NCBI GenBank assembly: GCA_903813345.2
Contig: CAIIXF020000002.1
Span: forward strand, 14,824,467-14,888,466
Source of the DNA: Owenia fusiformis
Lineage: Eukaryota; Annelida; Polychaeta; Sabellida; Oweniidae
Reading direction: 5' to 3'
Length of the DNA: 64,000 nt
Positions 29,373 to 41,374 of the stretch are shown in pieces. The notes under the pieces were generated by a model. The model saw only the letters and a program-made list of their open reading frames with translations. It ran no database searches and was not told where the DNA came from. Numbering within the stretch: position 1 is the first letter of the stretch; every line of letters starts with the position of its first letter. A program made the translations under genes and the position numbers.

Positions 29373-29678
29373 GGTATCGATATGGAGAACTGGATCCAAC
29401 AATGTTTTTCTCTTAAACCAATCATTGAAAACATTCTGTAAAAAAACATGGTATTTTATGTAATGTTGACTGATTGACAACAATTTAATGCGAAAATTAT
29501 TTAGAAATATTTTATATAACTGTTTTTGTTAACATTTTTTTGTTTTTTTAGTGCAATTGATTTTGCTCCTTACCAATTCTTAAGAATGAAATAAAATGTC
29601 TTTCCGAACCTTGTTGGAACACAATAGCATATACAAGGGGCGTTTTTATAATATTGAGAGGTCTAAAAACATGTTGTA

Positions 29679-30739
29679 CAAGAGGGCATTTGAAAAGTTC
29701 CTTTCTTTTTGCTCTAATTTTTTGATTTTTACAGATTTACTTATGAAACTTTCAGCATATGTGCCATATACATATATCTTGAGTTTACATCAATATAAAT
29801 ATAATTCCTCATAAGGAAGTGAACTTTTGGTTGCCATGGCAACAGTGAGACTTGGTTCCGTGGAGCACCTTAAAAATTGAATGCATGAAACATGCATTCA
29901 ATGAAAAAACTTAATACGTTTTCTGAAAATAACAGTTATTTGTTTAAAATGTGTTGCCATAGCAAAAAGCTAGTGGTACAATATTGCTCTACAGGTGAAT
30001 GGACTCACTGTGATGTCAGTGTGATGTCATAATCCTCCGTCAAAACAGACTCACTCTATTCACTAAAATTTGGGTGGAGCAGGTGTTTCCAAACAGTGGA
30101 GCAAATGGTAAATGAACTTATCAAAGAGCAGAGACTTTGCATTAAAATCTGTGTAAAACAAGGAAAAGACTTAAAGGACACTGTAAGAACATGTAAAGCA
30201 ACATATGAAGACACCTGTTGTTCCTATCCCATGATAAGATGCTGGTTCAACAAGTTCAAGAAAGGCATCTCAACCAGCGAGGATTGGCCAAGAAGTGGGT
30301 GAAAAAAGACAGCGATATTAAAAGAAAACATTGACTTAGTGAAGGTAATGCTTGAACAGGAAAATGCCTATATGGATTGGATACGGAGGTTTAGAAAGTG
30401 TATTATATTTGGGGGAGAATACTTCAAAGGAGACATAGAGCCCTGGCTTAGGCCCACTGGCTTAATGTTGTGGCAAAGATAAGATAGGTCCATGGACTGC
30501 ACATTATGGTTGGATACATTGATTGTGACGTAAAAGTATCCACATTCAATCTGCTCCGCGGTATCGAGACAAGTATATTTCAAACGGATGTAAAACTGTG
30601 GCTATAATATATTACACGCTATAATTTTCACAGCTTAATAATAAATATTCAAACTATACATCCTAGAAGTTTTGTCTTGTTCTGATCATTCCTCATATTT
30701 TTAGAGCAAAAAGAAAGGAACTTTTCAAATGCCCTCTTG
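29679..30739 (+). mobile_element. mariner-like transposon (about 1.06 kb), inactive
   Basis: Terminal inverted repeats of about 40 bp: CAAGAGGGCATTTGAAAAG... on the left and ...CTTTTCAAATGCCCTCTTG on the right, flanked by TA. It encloses a truncated mariner transposase. The length is slightly below the usual 1.3 kb. Confidence 0.9.
30096..30302 (+). pseudogene. mariner transposase N-terminal fragment
   Basis: About 68 residues resembling the DNA-binding helix-turn-helix region of Mos1-type transposases (EQRLCIKICVKQGKD, then IRCWFNKFKKG and EDWPRSG). A stop follows; beyond it KENIDLVKVMLEQE continues the same frame. I did not find the DD(34)D catalytic part intact. Inactive. Confidence 0.8.
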
Positions 30740-31196
30740 TACAACATGTTTTTAGACCTCTCAATATTATAGTTATACAAAGGAATTTTTGGTTGATTTT
30801 AAAAAAGTATTCAAAAAATTAAAACAAAATCCCCCCAAAATAGATAAAAATAGATAACCCTTTTATTTTGAAGATACTTTTTTAAAATCAATCAAACTTT
30901 CCTTTGTACAATTACAATATTGAGAGACCTAAACATGTTGTGTTTATGGCATTTTGTTCCAATGAGGTTCGGAAAGATGTTTCAGTTCACTCTGGAAACA
31001 TGATACCAAGAACAAAACAAGTGTTTAATGTGTTTTCTAAAACAATATAGATGAAAGTATATACCGTATATATTTTTCAAATTATATTGTTACCATTTAA
31101 AGATGACCATTAAATTGACGATGTGTTAAATTTTTAGATTTTTTTATGACTGGTTTAAGAGAAACATGTCTTCAAAAAGTTCTCCATATCGATACC

Positions 31197-32840
31197 ACTT
31201 CTTTTACAATTTTGCAACAAAACTTGTTACAAAACAACAAACAAAACTTTACTTGCTACTTGCAACAAGTATCTGAGTTATCAAAGATAACGTCTTTTTA
31301 CGAGTGGCTATATTGAAAGTTGACAATCCTATAAGCCTATAAAATTTGAACAAATAGCAAACAATTTTTTATCCTATATAACTAAAAAAATTTCTGACCC
31401 AAAAATCCACCAGGTTCATATGTCTTCTTCAGATGAGAATATCTTGGACCTAAAGATATTATAATAATATTGAGCATTGAATTTAATTTATTGAACAATT
31501 TTGTCAATATTAACCTTGTGTCCAGGGGGATTAACCCGGAGTTCAAAGATGGCGTACAGTTATAATGTAAACCTGTTAACATTCTTTATAACACTTCGAA
31601 TACATGTAATATTATGTTAATTTCTGGCGTGTCAACCAATATCATAGCTTGTTATTTCACATCAAGATAAAGAAAGATGTAAAAAATATGCTTAAATCGA
31701 TTAAACCATCACTACGACGCGTTATATTCAAAAACAAACTGGTGAGAACTTGCGCAAACAAAGGTGGTATGCATTATGCAACAGACGTAATATGTCTGTA
31801 ATCACTAAAGCTCTAAGGCTTTCCCCCCTCTTCCTTGTGTCACTTGTGAGTAAACCAGTCAACTTGATGAAGAAATACAACATCAAGAGAACATTACACA
31901 CTTTTGTGTAAGATATAAAATAAATGTGTCTTCAAGAAATTGCTTCATAGATTTCAAGGTTTCCTTCTCTTGCAGCTCTATTAATTAGGTACATGTAAAG
32001 CAATCAATCAACTGATAAAGACTAAAGTCCATGTTTACTGTGATAAAATTCAAGGGTTGGTACTCTAGGTAAAATATGTATTACAACTGCTATACTAGTA
32101 TTACATAAAAACACGATAATTTAAATAAAGATAATAGGACAAGCCTAAAATATGTAGACTGACTCCACCCTAAACTGAACATATGTATTCCCTATGCAAT
32201 GACCCTGGAAGACACATTCCATTGCGAGCAACAGATAAAAGGGGGTATGGTAAATCAGAATGCCCCACCCTAAACCTAGCCTTAAAGATACAGATTCCAC
32301 CCAGACCTTTGGAGTATTCTCTATACAACGACTCTTTATAAAAGGCCCACAGATGTACGTACTGCACATAAAACTTTAGTATTTGAAAGCCCATGGAAAT
32401 ACCTTTATACAGAGGTTTTCAGGCCTGTCAACTTGGGAACACCTAACGTGAGTGACTTACAAATGTTGAACACCTTCCTTCAAATTGTTGACACCTTGGG
32501 TCGTAATATTGGATACCTCAAATTTTTCCCGCTCGCTGACGCTCGCCTTCAAAAACCTTGTCAAGGGGGAGGTACAATGCATGACATATACACATATTTC
32601 GAACCAAGTGTGTGACACATACAGAATTTGCATGAAAAGTCCAAACAGAATACATTCGCTTTTTTCGGCCTTCGTTTTTTTACCTTATCAGCATTTCATA
32701 AAACCAAACTTTTTAAATATCAACACAATGCGTGATTTGTGTGACATTTTACTATACGCAAAATTGATGCGTGTTTTCAATGCGCGACAATCCACCTAAT
32801 GCTTGAGGGTTGACAGGGCAGGGTTTTGCACATACTATCT
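31197..32840. other. Intergenic, no gene seen
   Basis: AT-rich. About 32640-32790 resembles 22010-22110, an old dispersed repeat. No coding motif. Confidence 0.5.
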
Positions 32841-32932
32841 ATTGCAAGACTTATACCTGGCACAACTGTCCCCATGTTATTAAGTGTTTTTAAGTTTCGC
32901 AAAGTTGTGTCAGGCATAAGTCTTGCAAGGGA
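32841..32932. repeat. Hairpin (GCAAGACTTATACCTGGCACAAC)
   Basis: CTATTGCAAGACTTAT...TGGCACAAC pairs with GTTGTGTCAGGCATAAG...TCTTGCAAGGGATAG, arms of about 35 nt. Confidence 0.7.
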
Positions 32933-33027
32933 TAGGGTCTTGGGTTTTGTCTCTGAGTTACTTAGTTTACACAAAGCTATCTAAAGATGGCTATGTGCAA
33001 AATATATGTGTATGAAAGCATTTTTCC

Positions 33028-34700
33028 TTATCCCGTGCCAGGACTATAGTCCTGCATTGAGAGCATTCTTTTGCCTGTATGATACAACATAGGAGAATTT
33101 TCTACGCTTCTTACACTTAGATACCTATTTCAATAGATTCCTTGGTATTTTAGCATTCTTTTCTTGTAGTTGAATCCACAATTGTCTGGGTTTATCGGCA
33201 GAACAAAGAAATTTTTGTTTTTAATCACAATATTTGCGTGTAATATTTAACTTATTTCAACCGTCAAATTCCTCAATTTTTGGTGCTTCTGGGCCACTTC
33301 TGGGTCAGTCAAACGGGGAATCCGATTTTAAATCCAACTGCCATCTTGGAAAGTGATGGAATATCTCTCGATGAAAAAGAAAAATGTTCCCGTTCTGCCG
33401 ATATACCTAGTTCAACGTCGTTAAACTCAATAACGGCGTTCTTTATTATTAGGAATTTTTTGGGGCCGTTATTGAGTTTAACCTCCTTACTATTCTTTCC
33501 TTTGATGCAAGTTCTGAATCTATCGAAACCATTTTTCCGCGATAACGTGCAACTGATACTTGACAATAATATAAAAACACATAACATCAAGCGATTTAAC
33601 ACAATATTTTTGTGTTAAATGTTCATTTATACGAGTAAAATGAGGCTACACTTACCAATCTCTAAAGTGACATTCCGCATGTCCGTCATTGTGTCTGTTC
33701 GTCTGAGTGTCCCGGATCGTAAAATTAAACTACCAGCGAAACGAAATTGTTGTCAAATAGATTGATAATTATTATCGCGATTACTCGGGATAAAAAGATC
33801 AATTTTGAGGATAACAGGTATCTTTGATTAATTTATATAGCGCGTGTATACACTCAAAACAGTTATTAATTGCAAACCCACTGTTCGTTAATGCAGTGCC
33901 ATGATGACGGTTAATTCCTGAAACGATTTGCAATTTCGATGTTACCGAAACTGACCGACATTTTCGTCATTTCCAAACCTGTCTCCAATATTTTCGTAAT
34001 TATGCATCAATAGGGTCTAAGGGGGATACGGGACGGGGTGTATGTGTTTATAAGGTATGTATGCATGTTTGAATCACATTCTTTGTGTAATATTGCCATG
34101 TTTTCAGGGTTTAATTTGTTCCGCTTGTCGAAACCTGCTGAACGATTAAATTAACGCATCAAAGGCAAAATGGTCATGGAGGTTAGACCTAGCCGGGCCA
34201 TAACACATGTCAGATAAGAAACGAGGCCCGGGCTAGGTCTAATGTTGTTGGACTACCGATATACCCAGACAATTGTGGATTCAACTACACGAAAAGAATG
34301 CTAAAATACCCAGGAATCAATTGAAGTAGGTATCATAAGTGTAAGGGGCGTAGATAATTCTCCCAAGTTGTAATCGTACATGCAAAAGAATGCTCTCAAT
34401 GCAGGACTATTATCCCGTACCAGGTATGGGATAACAGGACTATACAGTTGGGGACATAAATAAATGACAGGTGGATTTGCTGAAGTGAGGATTTCCCATG
34501 TTAAAAATAAGAGAATTTACAAGAGGCCATACATCAGTGGATGAGATTATACAAAATGTAAAATATACAAATTTAAAGGGATATATATCTAGACAATATT
34601 GGAAATTATGGGCTTTCAGACCACCATAATTAGGAAATGGTGATCGAAAATCGACCTGTCATTTATTTTTGTCCCCAACTGTAGTCCTGGTACGGGATAA
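33028..34700. mobile_element. TIR element with long (~170 bp) terminal inverted repeats
   Basis: Left arm 33028-33205 (TTATCCCGTGCCAGGACTAT...CAATTGTCTGGGTTTAT) is the diverged reverse complement of 34258-34442 plus 34682-34700. Subterminal CAGGACTATAGTCCTG is palindromic. No transposase motif recognised; frames at 33280-33618 (both strands) have no known domain. A second MITE is nested in its right arm. Confidence 0.75.
34445..34681. mobile_element. Tc1/mariner-type MITE (237 bp) with TA duplication
   Basis: CAGTTGGGGACATAAATAAA at the left matches TTATTTTTGTCCCCAACTG at the right, flanked by TA. Removing it restores a CAGGACTATAGTCCTGG palindrome in the host element, as expected for insertion at TA. 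Confidence 0.88.
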
Positions 34701-36261
34701 ATTTTTCCATATACATGTAGTATTGCACTGTTATCCTTTGATTGTTCATCATTTTACATTCGATTGACCACAATTATGATGGAACCTTGCAAGGTTTGCC
34801 AGAGAAATGGTACAAGGTTTGCTTGAAATATGGACGTATATATGAAATTCTACTTTCACTTTCGTTTCTCCGGATATTTTACTTTCAGTTTCAAATATAT
34901 TTTGCTGAAAGCATCGCCATTCAGAGTCAAAATATTTAGCTGGTATGCATAGACACTTGTAGCACTATAATATGAGATGCTTATGTCAGACCTGAGTCAT
35001 TTATATGTATATAAGTGCTACAAGTTCCTGAAACATTTAGCCTACCTTTCATTTCAATGCTTTTTCAGGAAATCTAAGTTGCGGTAAAAGTACGCACACC
35101 AGATAATCATCATCGTCATACTATTCACAGATATCAACTGAATCTGGTGTAACATAATAAATGGAGTGAGATACTGATATCTAAATTGAACGAATGCCCT
35201 TTCGTTTGAGTTTCTCCAGAAGCTCCATCGATTAACACAAATCGAAACCAGATAATATTTCTTGATCGTAAATTCGATGTATGAAGCTCTTCAAAATAGA
35301 GGAATAAAGAATTTTCGAAAAAAACGAAAAATCGCTTTTGGTTGTATTATAAGAAGCAGTTCATCAACCAATCGATGAGAATCTGAGAGGTATGTATGAA
35401 CTTTGTTGAAAAACGTTTCGTAACGTTCGTGCAAGTTAAATGGGTTACATTTGGACCTAGGTTCAACATTTGTAAGCCACTCATAAAATGACAGTGGTAA
35501 GACTCTCCTTAGGCTCAATTTAACCTACTTGAGATTTGTTTTGCTCATCGTATAGGAAAAGTAGTACTTAATACACTAGTTCGCTACTTTGTAGATGTAT
35601 GGCACGTATATGTGTACATGTATTGGCAATTAATGTTTGGTGATAGCTAGTAGGAGTGTCAGGGACCGCTGACAGATTATTATTTTGAACCAAAAAATTG
35701 AATTATATTTTTGGCGGTCTCAGTAAATCAATGGGGTAATCAGGTCCTACGTGCTTTTTACAGGCCCAGAAATCAATGCTCGCTTATAAATGTAGCAAAA
35801 TCTTTTTTCGTTCGTGGGATATTTTTTTCACCATATAACCGAACGGGAAGTTTTTGAATAGGACTACATGATCTGAATGGATGCGAGGATTCGATGGGCT
35901 GGGATTTGAGAAATTATGATTTGAACTTTGCCAATTTTACATGTATTCCAATGCGTGAAAAAGTAAGTTGCTTTCTACCTTAGATCTACTTTTTGTACCA
36001 TTGAGATGCATGTTAAATTGACAAAGTTCGAATTGGAATTTCTCAAATCACAATCGATTTTCAAAAAATTTCAGAGAAATATAGCAAAGCATCTCACCTC
36101 CATGTCAAAAAAAGTCAACAAAAATATCCCATGAAAATCAAAACATCTACATGTACATCAATAATTTGCAAAAGGCTAATAAGCCCATTTAAAGCAGATA
36201 TATAGTTTAACAGTGATATAATTTGAATAGAATACAATTTGAACCTTAACATTTAAAAAAT
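34701..36261. other. Intergenic, nothing recognised
   Basis: AT-rich; short frames only. Confidence 0.5.
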
Positions 36262-37020
36262 GGAATGTTATAAAAACCCTTCGACCTTCGACCTGCACCT
36301 TCGACCTTCAGCTTCGACCTACAGGGTATCCAAAAACCGGGCCAAAAGGAAAGTTATAAAAACCCTTCGACCTGCACCTTTGACTTTTCTTATGAAAATT
36401 GTCAAAGTCCCAAAATATTTCTTTGAAAAACGACTAAGTCCAACTTCACATAGATTATGAAATTGAACGGAGCTCTGTCCTCGTCAAAAGCTATAGTTGC
36501 CATCTCTTGAGTTTACATGGGCGAAATACTTTATAGGCCTGGTGACGTCATCACTTTTCGGACAAGATTTCAAAGTTAAATAACAAGTTATTGACGCCAT
36601 ATCCCGTTTTAATATTGATCACACAACAAGACTATAATTGGAACTCAATTAATAGAACAATTGATCGCTACTTACTCTAATCTTACTTCGATTCAATCGA
36701 ATCAAAACCAGGAAGTAAGTTCTAAAAAGGGAAACTTCCATTTAAACTACCCGATTGACTACCCGATCAACATCAACAGAATCTTAATTTGATAACATGA
36801 AAACGCTATTTCACCCCTGTAACTATACCTAAAGTACTGCAAACGTTGCTACAAATTAAGATCTTAACGATCTCACCCGTGAACCACAAATCAAGTGACT
36901 CTTGCGTGGTCTGAGATCAGCAAAAATAAATTCTATAATATTTTCTTTTTGGACACCCTGTAAGTCGAAGGTGAAGGTCGAAGGTGCAGGTCGAAGGTCG
37001 AAGGGTTTTTATAACATTCC
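36262..37020. mobile_element. MITE with ~70 bp inverted repeats rich in TTCGACC
   Basis: Left GGAATGTTATAAAAACCCTT then repeated TTCGACCT; the right end is its near-perfect complement ending GGGTTTTTATAACATTCC. Non-coding, 759 bp. Confidence 0.88.
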
Positions 37021-37046
37021 TTAAACAAGGCATTAACATGACAAAA

Positions 37047-39538
37047 TGTCACCACCTAAAACAATTTGGTCAATTTAAAGCAAGTTGGAAAATACCTTTT
37101 GACCTTAAGAAGGTTTGATTTGAACTTCTTAGAACATGTAGATGATTTTGAAAAAAAAATTCGTCAATTTGAAGCAAGTTGAAAAAATACCTCTTTGACT
37201 TTTTTTGACATTGAGAGGGTCATTGAAGGTCAAATGTCAAATGTAAAGTCAGATTTGAACTTCTGAGAACATGTAGATGATTTTGAAAAAAAAATTAAGT
37301 AAATTTGAAGCAAGTTGAAAAAAGACCTTTTTGACCTTTTCAAGGTCATTGAAGGTCAAATGTCAAATCTAAAGTCAGATTTGAACTTCTGAGAACATGT
37401 AGATGATTTTGAAAAAAAATTAGTCAATTTGAAGCAAGTTGAAAAAAGACCTTTTTGACCTTGAGAAGGTCATTGAAGGTCAAAGGTCAAATTTAAAGTC
37501 AGATTTGAACTTCTGAGAACTTGTTAAGTCAAATTTGAACTTCTGAAAAGATGTAGATGATTTTGAAAAAAAAATTGGGTCAATTTGAAGCAAGTTGAAA
37601 ACAGACCTTTTTTGACCTTGAGAAGGTCATTAAAGGTCAAATGTCAAATCTAAATTCAGATTTGAATTTCTGAGAACATGTAGATGATTTTGAAAAAAAA
37701 AATTAGTCAATTTGAAGCAAGTTGAAAAAAGACCTTTTTGACCTTTTTTTGACCTTGAAAAGGTCACTGAAGGTCAAATGTCAAATCTAAAGTCAAATCT
37801 AAAGTCATATTTGAATTTCTGAGAACATGTAGATGATTTTGAAAAAAAAAATTAGTCAATTTGAAGCAAGTTGAAAAAAGACCTTTTTGACCTTTTTTGA
37901 TTTTGAGAAGGTCATTGAAGGTCAAATGTCAAATCTTAAGTCAAATCTAAAGTCAGATTTGAATTTCTGAGAATACATAGATGATTTTGAAATTTTTTTT
38001 TAGTCAATTTGAAGCAAGTTGAAAACAGACCTTTTTGACCTTTTTTGACCTTGAGAAGGTCATTGAAGGTCAAATGTCAAATCTTAAGTCAAATCTTAAG
38101 TCAGATTTGAATTTCTGAGAACACGTAGATGATTTTGAAAAAATTTTTTAGTCAATTTGAAGCAAGTTGAAAACAGACCTTTTTGACCTTTTTTGACCTT
38201 GAGAAGGACATTGAAGGTCAAATGTCAAATCTAAAGTCAGATTTGAAGGTCAAATGTCAAATCTAAAGTCAGATTTGAATTTCTGAGAACATGTAGATGA
38301 TTTTGAAAAAAAATTTAGTCAATGTGAAGCAAGTTGAAAAAAGACCTTTTTGACCTTGAGAAGGTCATTGAAGGTCAAATGTCAAATCTAAAGTCAGATT
38401 TGAACTTCTGAGAACATGTAGATGATTTAGAAAAAAATTGAAGTCAGTCTAAACAGTATTTGTTAAGTTATAGGAAGTTGTAAGAAATTGTTACAGACGC
38501 CGGACACCAGACGCCGGACGCCAACCACCAACCGCCGTCGCAAAAAAACGGAGACCATAACAATATGTCACCACTTTTGGTCAAAATTAGTCAATTTGAA
38601 GCAAGTTGAAAAAAGACCTTTTTGACCTTTTTTTGACCTTGAAAAGGTCACTGAAGGTCAAATGTCAAATCTAAAGTCAAATCTAAAGTCATATTTGAAT
38701 TTCTGAGAACATGTAGATGATTTTGAAAAAAAAAATTAGTCAATTTGAAGCAAGTTGAAAAAAGACCTTTTTGACCTTTTTTGACTTTCAGAAGGTCATT
38801 GAAGGTCAAATGTCAAATCTTAAGTCAAATCTAAAGTCAGATTTGAATTTCTGAGAATACATAGATGATTTTGAAATTTTTTTTTAGTCAATTTGAAGCA
38901 AGTTGAAAACAGACCTTTTTGACCTTTTTTGACCTTGAGAAGGTCATTGAAGGTCAAATGTCAAATCTTAAGTCAAATCTTAAGTCAGATTTGAATTTCT
39001 GAGAACACGTAGATGATTTTGAAAAAAAAATTTAGTCAATTTGAAGCAAGTTGAAAACAGACCTTTTTGACCTTTTTTGACCTTGAGAAGGTCATTGAAG
39101 GTCAAATGTCAAATCTAAAGTCAGATTTGAAGGTCAAATGTCAAATCTAAAGTCAGATTTGAATTTCTGAGAACATGTAGATGATTTTGAAAAAAAATTT
39201 AGTCAATGTGAAGCAAGTTGAAAAAAGACCTTTTTGACCTTGAGAAGGTCATTGAAGGTCAAATGTCAAATCTAAAGTCAGATTTGAACTTCTGAGAACA
39301 TGTAGATGATTTAGAAAAAAATTGAAGTCAGTCTAAACAGTATTTGTTAAGTTATAGGAAGTTGTAAGAAATTGTTACAGACGCCGGACGCCAGACGCCG
39401 GACGCCAACCACCAACCGCCGTCGCAAAAAAACGGAGACCATAACAATATGTCACCACCACAATATGTCACCACTTTTGGTGGTGACATAAAAAAAAACG
39501 GAGACCATAACAATATGTCACCACTTTTGGTGGTGACA
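37047..39538. mobile_element. TIR element TGTCACCACC...GGTGGTGACA, long copy with tandem interior
   Basis: Same family as 2120-2670, expanded to about 2.5 kb by tandem units of roughly 115-180 bp (GCAAGTTGAAAAAAGACC, TGACCTTGAGAAGGTCATTG, AATTTCTGAGAACATGTAG). The GACGCCGGAC right-end block occurs twice, at about 38493 and 39381, so an ~888 bp segment was duplicated. Confidence 0.85.
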
Positions 39539-39741
39539 TAAAAATAGATCTATGGTTTACAACTCATATTAAAATGTACACTGAAATCATGCAACACTTC
39601 TCCACTTAAGGAGGCATCTTCCCCAAGGTCGATGCTCCCGTTTGTAGAAAAGTTGGCCATATTCAAAAATCATTTCTATAAACAAAAACAAATTTTAAGA
39701 ATGTACCATAGACCTATTGCTAAAATACAACTGAGCTTAAT

Positions 39742-40632
39742 TGTTAAGCTGCTTGCTGACAGAAGATTTAAAACTGGATAGGCTATCACTGTCTAAAATA
39801 TCACTGGGTAGAGTGTTCCATTTTACTATTGTCCTTGGAAAGTAACTAAACTTGTATGCATCCGTTCTGACAGCTGGTTGGATGAATTTGGATGGATGGA
39901 ACTGTTTAGTGTTTGTGTTTATTTGAGGGCTGAAGTAAGTGGGTATAGTGATGGCTGCTAAGTTGTGAGTTCCTTTGTAGAAGAGGTAAAGTCTAGTACC
40001 CTCCCTTCCCTACGGGATTGTAGTGATTCCCACTGCAGGTGTTGGAGAGCTTGGGTGACACAGCCTGGTTCCCTAGAGTGACATTTGGTAACAAATCTGG
40101 CTGCTCTCCTTTGTACCTGTTCCAGTTTGTTGACATCTTTCTGGCGGTAAGGATCCCATGCTGCACTAGCATATTCTAGGTTAGGCCGAACTAGTGACTT
40201 GTATGCCTGGGCTTTAATGTTCTCTGGGCACTGGTGGAGGTTGCGCCGGAGGAAGCCTAGTACCTTGTTAGATTTTGATACTACTGTTTGTATGTGTGTC
40301 GTCCAGTTTAGGTTGTTTGTGATTTCGATCCCTAGATATGGAATGTGGGTCACAGATTTTAGTTCTTCTCCTAACATAGTGTACTTGTGTGTGATGGGTG
40401 ATTTACGTCTGTGAATGCTCAGTACATAGCATTTTGAGGGATGGAATTTCATTTGCCAGGTATTTGCCCAGGAGACCAGTTTGTCAAGGTCATCCTTGAG
40501 TGTCAGTGCATCCTGTTGGTTCTCGAAAGACATGAAGAGGAGGCTGTCATCTGCAAATAGTTTGAGGCTGGTTGTTTTTGATAAGTCGCTGCCCATATCA
40601 TTGATATAGACAAAGAAGCAGAGCGGTTCACA
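39742..40632 (-). pseudogene. 5'-truncated non-LTR retrotransposon: RT C-terminal half
   Basis: The minus-strand frame 40632-39958 begins near FFVYINDMGSDLSK and carries LKLFADDSLLF, the FADD catalytic box of non-LTR reverse transcriptases. It continues through YLGIEITNNLNWTTHI and RRAARFVTKCHSREPG. Near 40000 a frameshift occurs; the next frame (RLYLFYKGTHNLAAITIP, then SYFPRTIVKWNTLPSDIL) is the normal tail. The 5' part is missing. It is Jockey/CR1-like by its tail motifs; the clade is not certain. Confidence 0.88.
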
Positions 40633-40901
40633 ATCTTCTTCTCTCCATCTTCTGCTCTCTTACATAATATGAGTACCAAAGCGTCAGCTCATTATTATGC
40701 ATGGTTAAAAACAAGTACACTTTTCACCAGGCTTTTCACGAACAAATCTTGCATGAATTCATCATGAAAATACAAATTTTATCAGATAAATAACAATCAG
40801 AGTTTAGTGGATGCCGGAGCATCGATCAGATACCCGGGGGTGAGAAGATTTCAATAAGAAACATTGAAACTTACCTTATTCTTCGGCCACAGTGTGGCCT
40901 T

Positions 40902-41366
40902 TAGTGTTGTCGCGATTAATCGATACATCGCGATATTCATCGCCAAAGCTGATTCTGATTCTGATATCTGAAACAAAACATCGATGTTTTTAAAAAAAAA
41001 TTAATTTGCTAAAAATCACCCTTTCTTATCTTATTTTGACGCAAATCGCTTACCTTTCTCATGTTTTATTTCATTTTCCAATGTTTTCTGATATTCTTTC
41101 GCTTTAAAACTATATTAGCTAGTCGAAATGAACCATTAATCTAAACAAAATTACTTTACTTTCACTTCAACGTTACTAGAAGTTCCCTGATGTACCAGCG
41201 TACTCTTATTAATTTGTTCTGTTCGGTATTTTAGTGCATTCGTGTTCGGTATTTCAGTGCACTTTTCTCGGACTTTTTCTCGATGTACATTGCAATGTGC
41301 ATTGATGTTTAGTACTGAAATTGCTGATGCATCGATGTACAATTATGGCACATCATGACAACACTA
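40902..41366. mobile_element. hAT-type MITE (465 bp) with 8-bp target duplication
   Basis: Termini TAGTGTTGTC and GACAACACTA. GTGGCCTT immediately precedes (40894-40901) and follows (41367-41374) the element, an exact 8-bp duplication as hAT transposases make. Non-coding. Confidence 0.92.
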
Positions 41367-41374
41367 GTGGCCTT

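Larger units (their letters stand above)
29373..31196. mobile_element. Foldback element, copy 3, split by a mariner
   Basis: Starts GGTATCGATATGGAGAACT and ends AGTTCTCCATATCGATACC. The interior reads as two arms: GAGGTCTAAAAACATGTTG on the left and CAACATGTTTTTAGACCTC on the right, with a mariner inserted at the TA exactly between them. Confidence 0.85.

Noticed and set aside
29820-29850. GTTGCCATGGCAAC X-box-like site
   Set aside because: It lies in the mariner leader with no gene nearby; a chance palindrome is as likely.
33280-33618. 112-residue plus frame and overlapping 97-residue minus frame
   Set aside because: Both lie inside a TIR element, overlap each other, and show no recognisable transposase or other motif.
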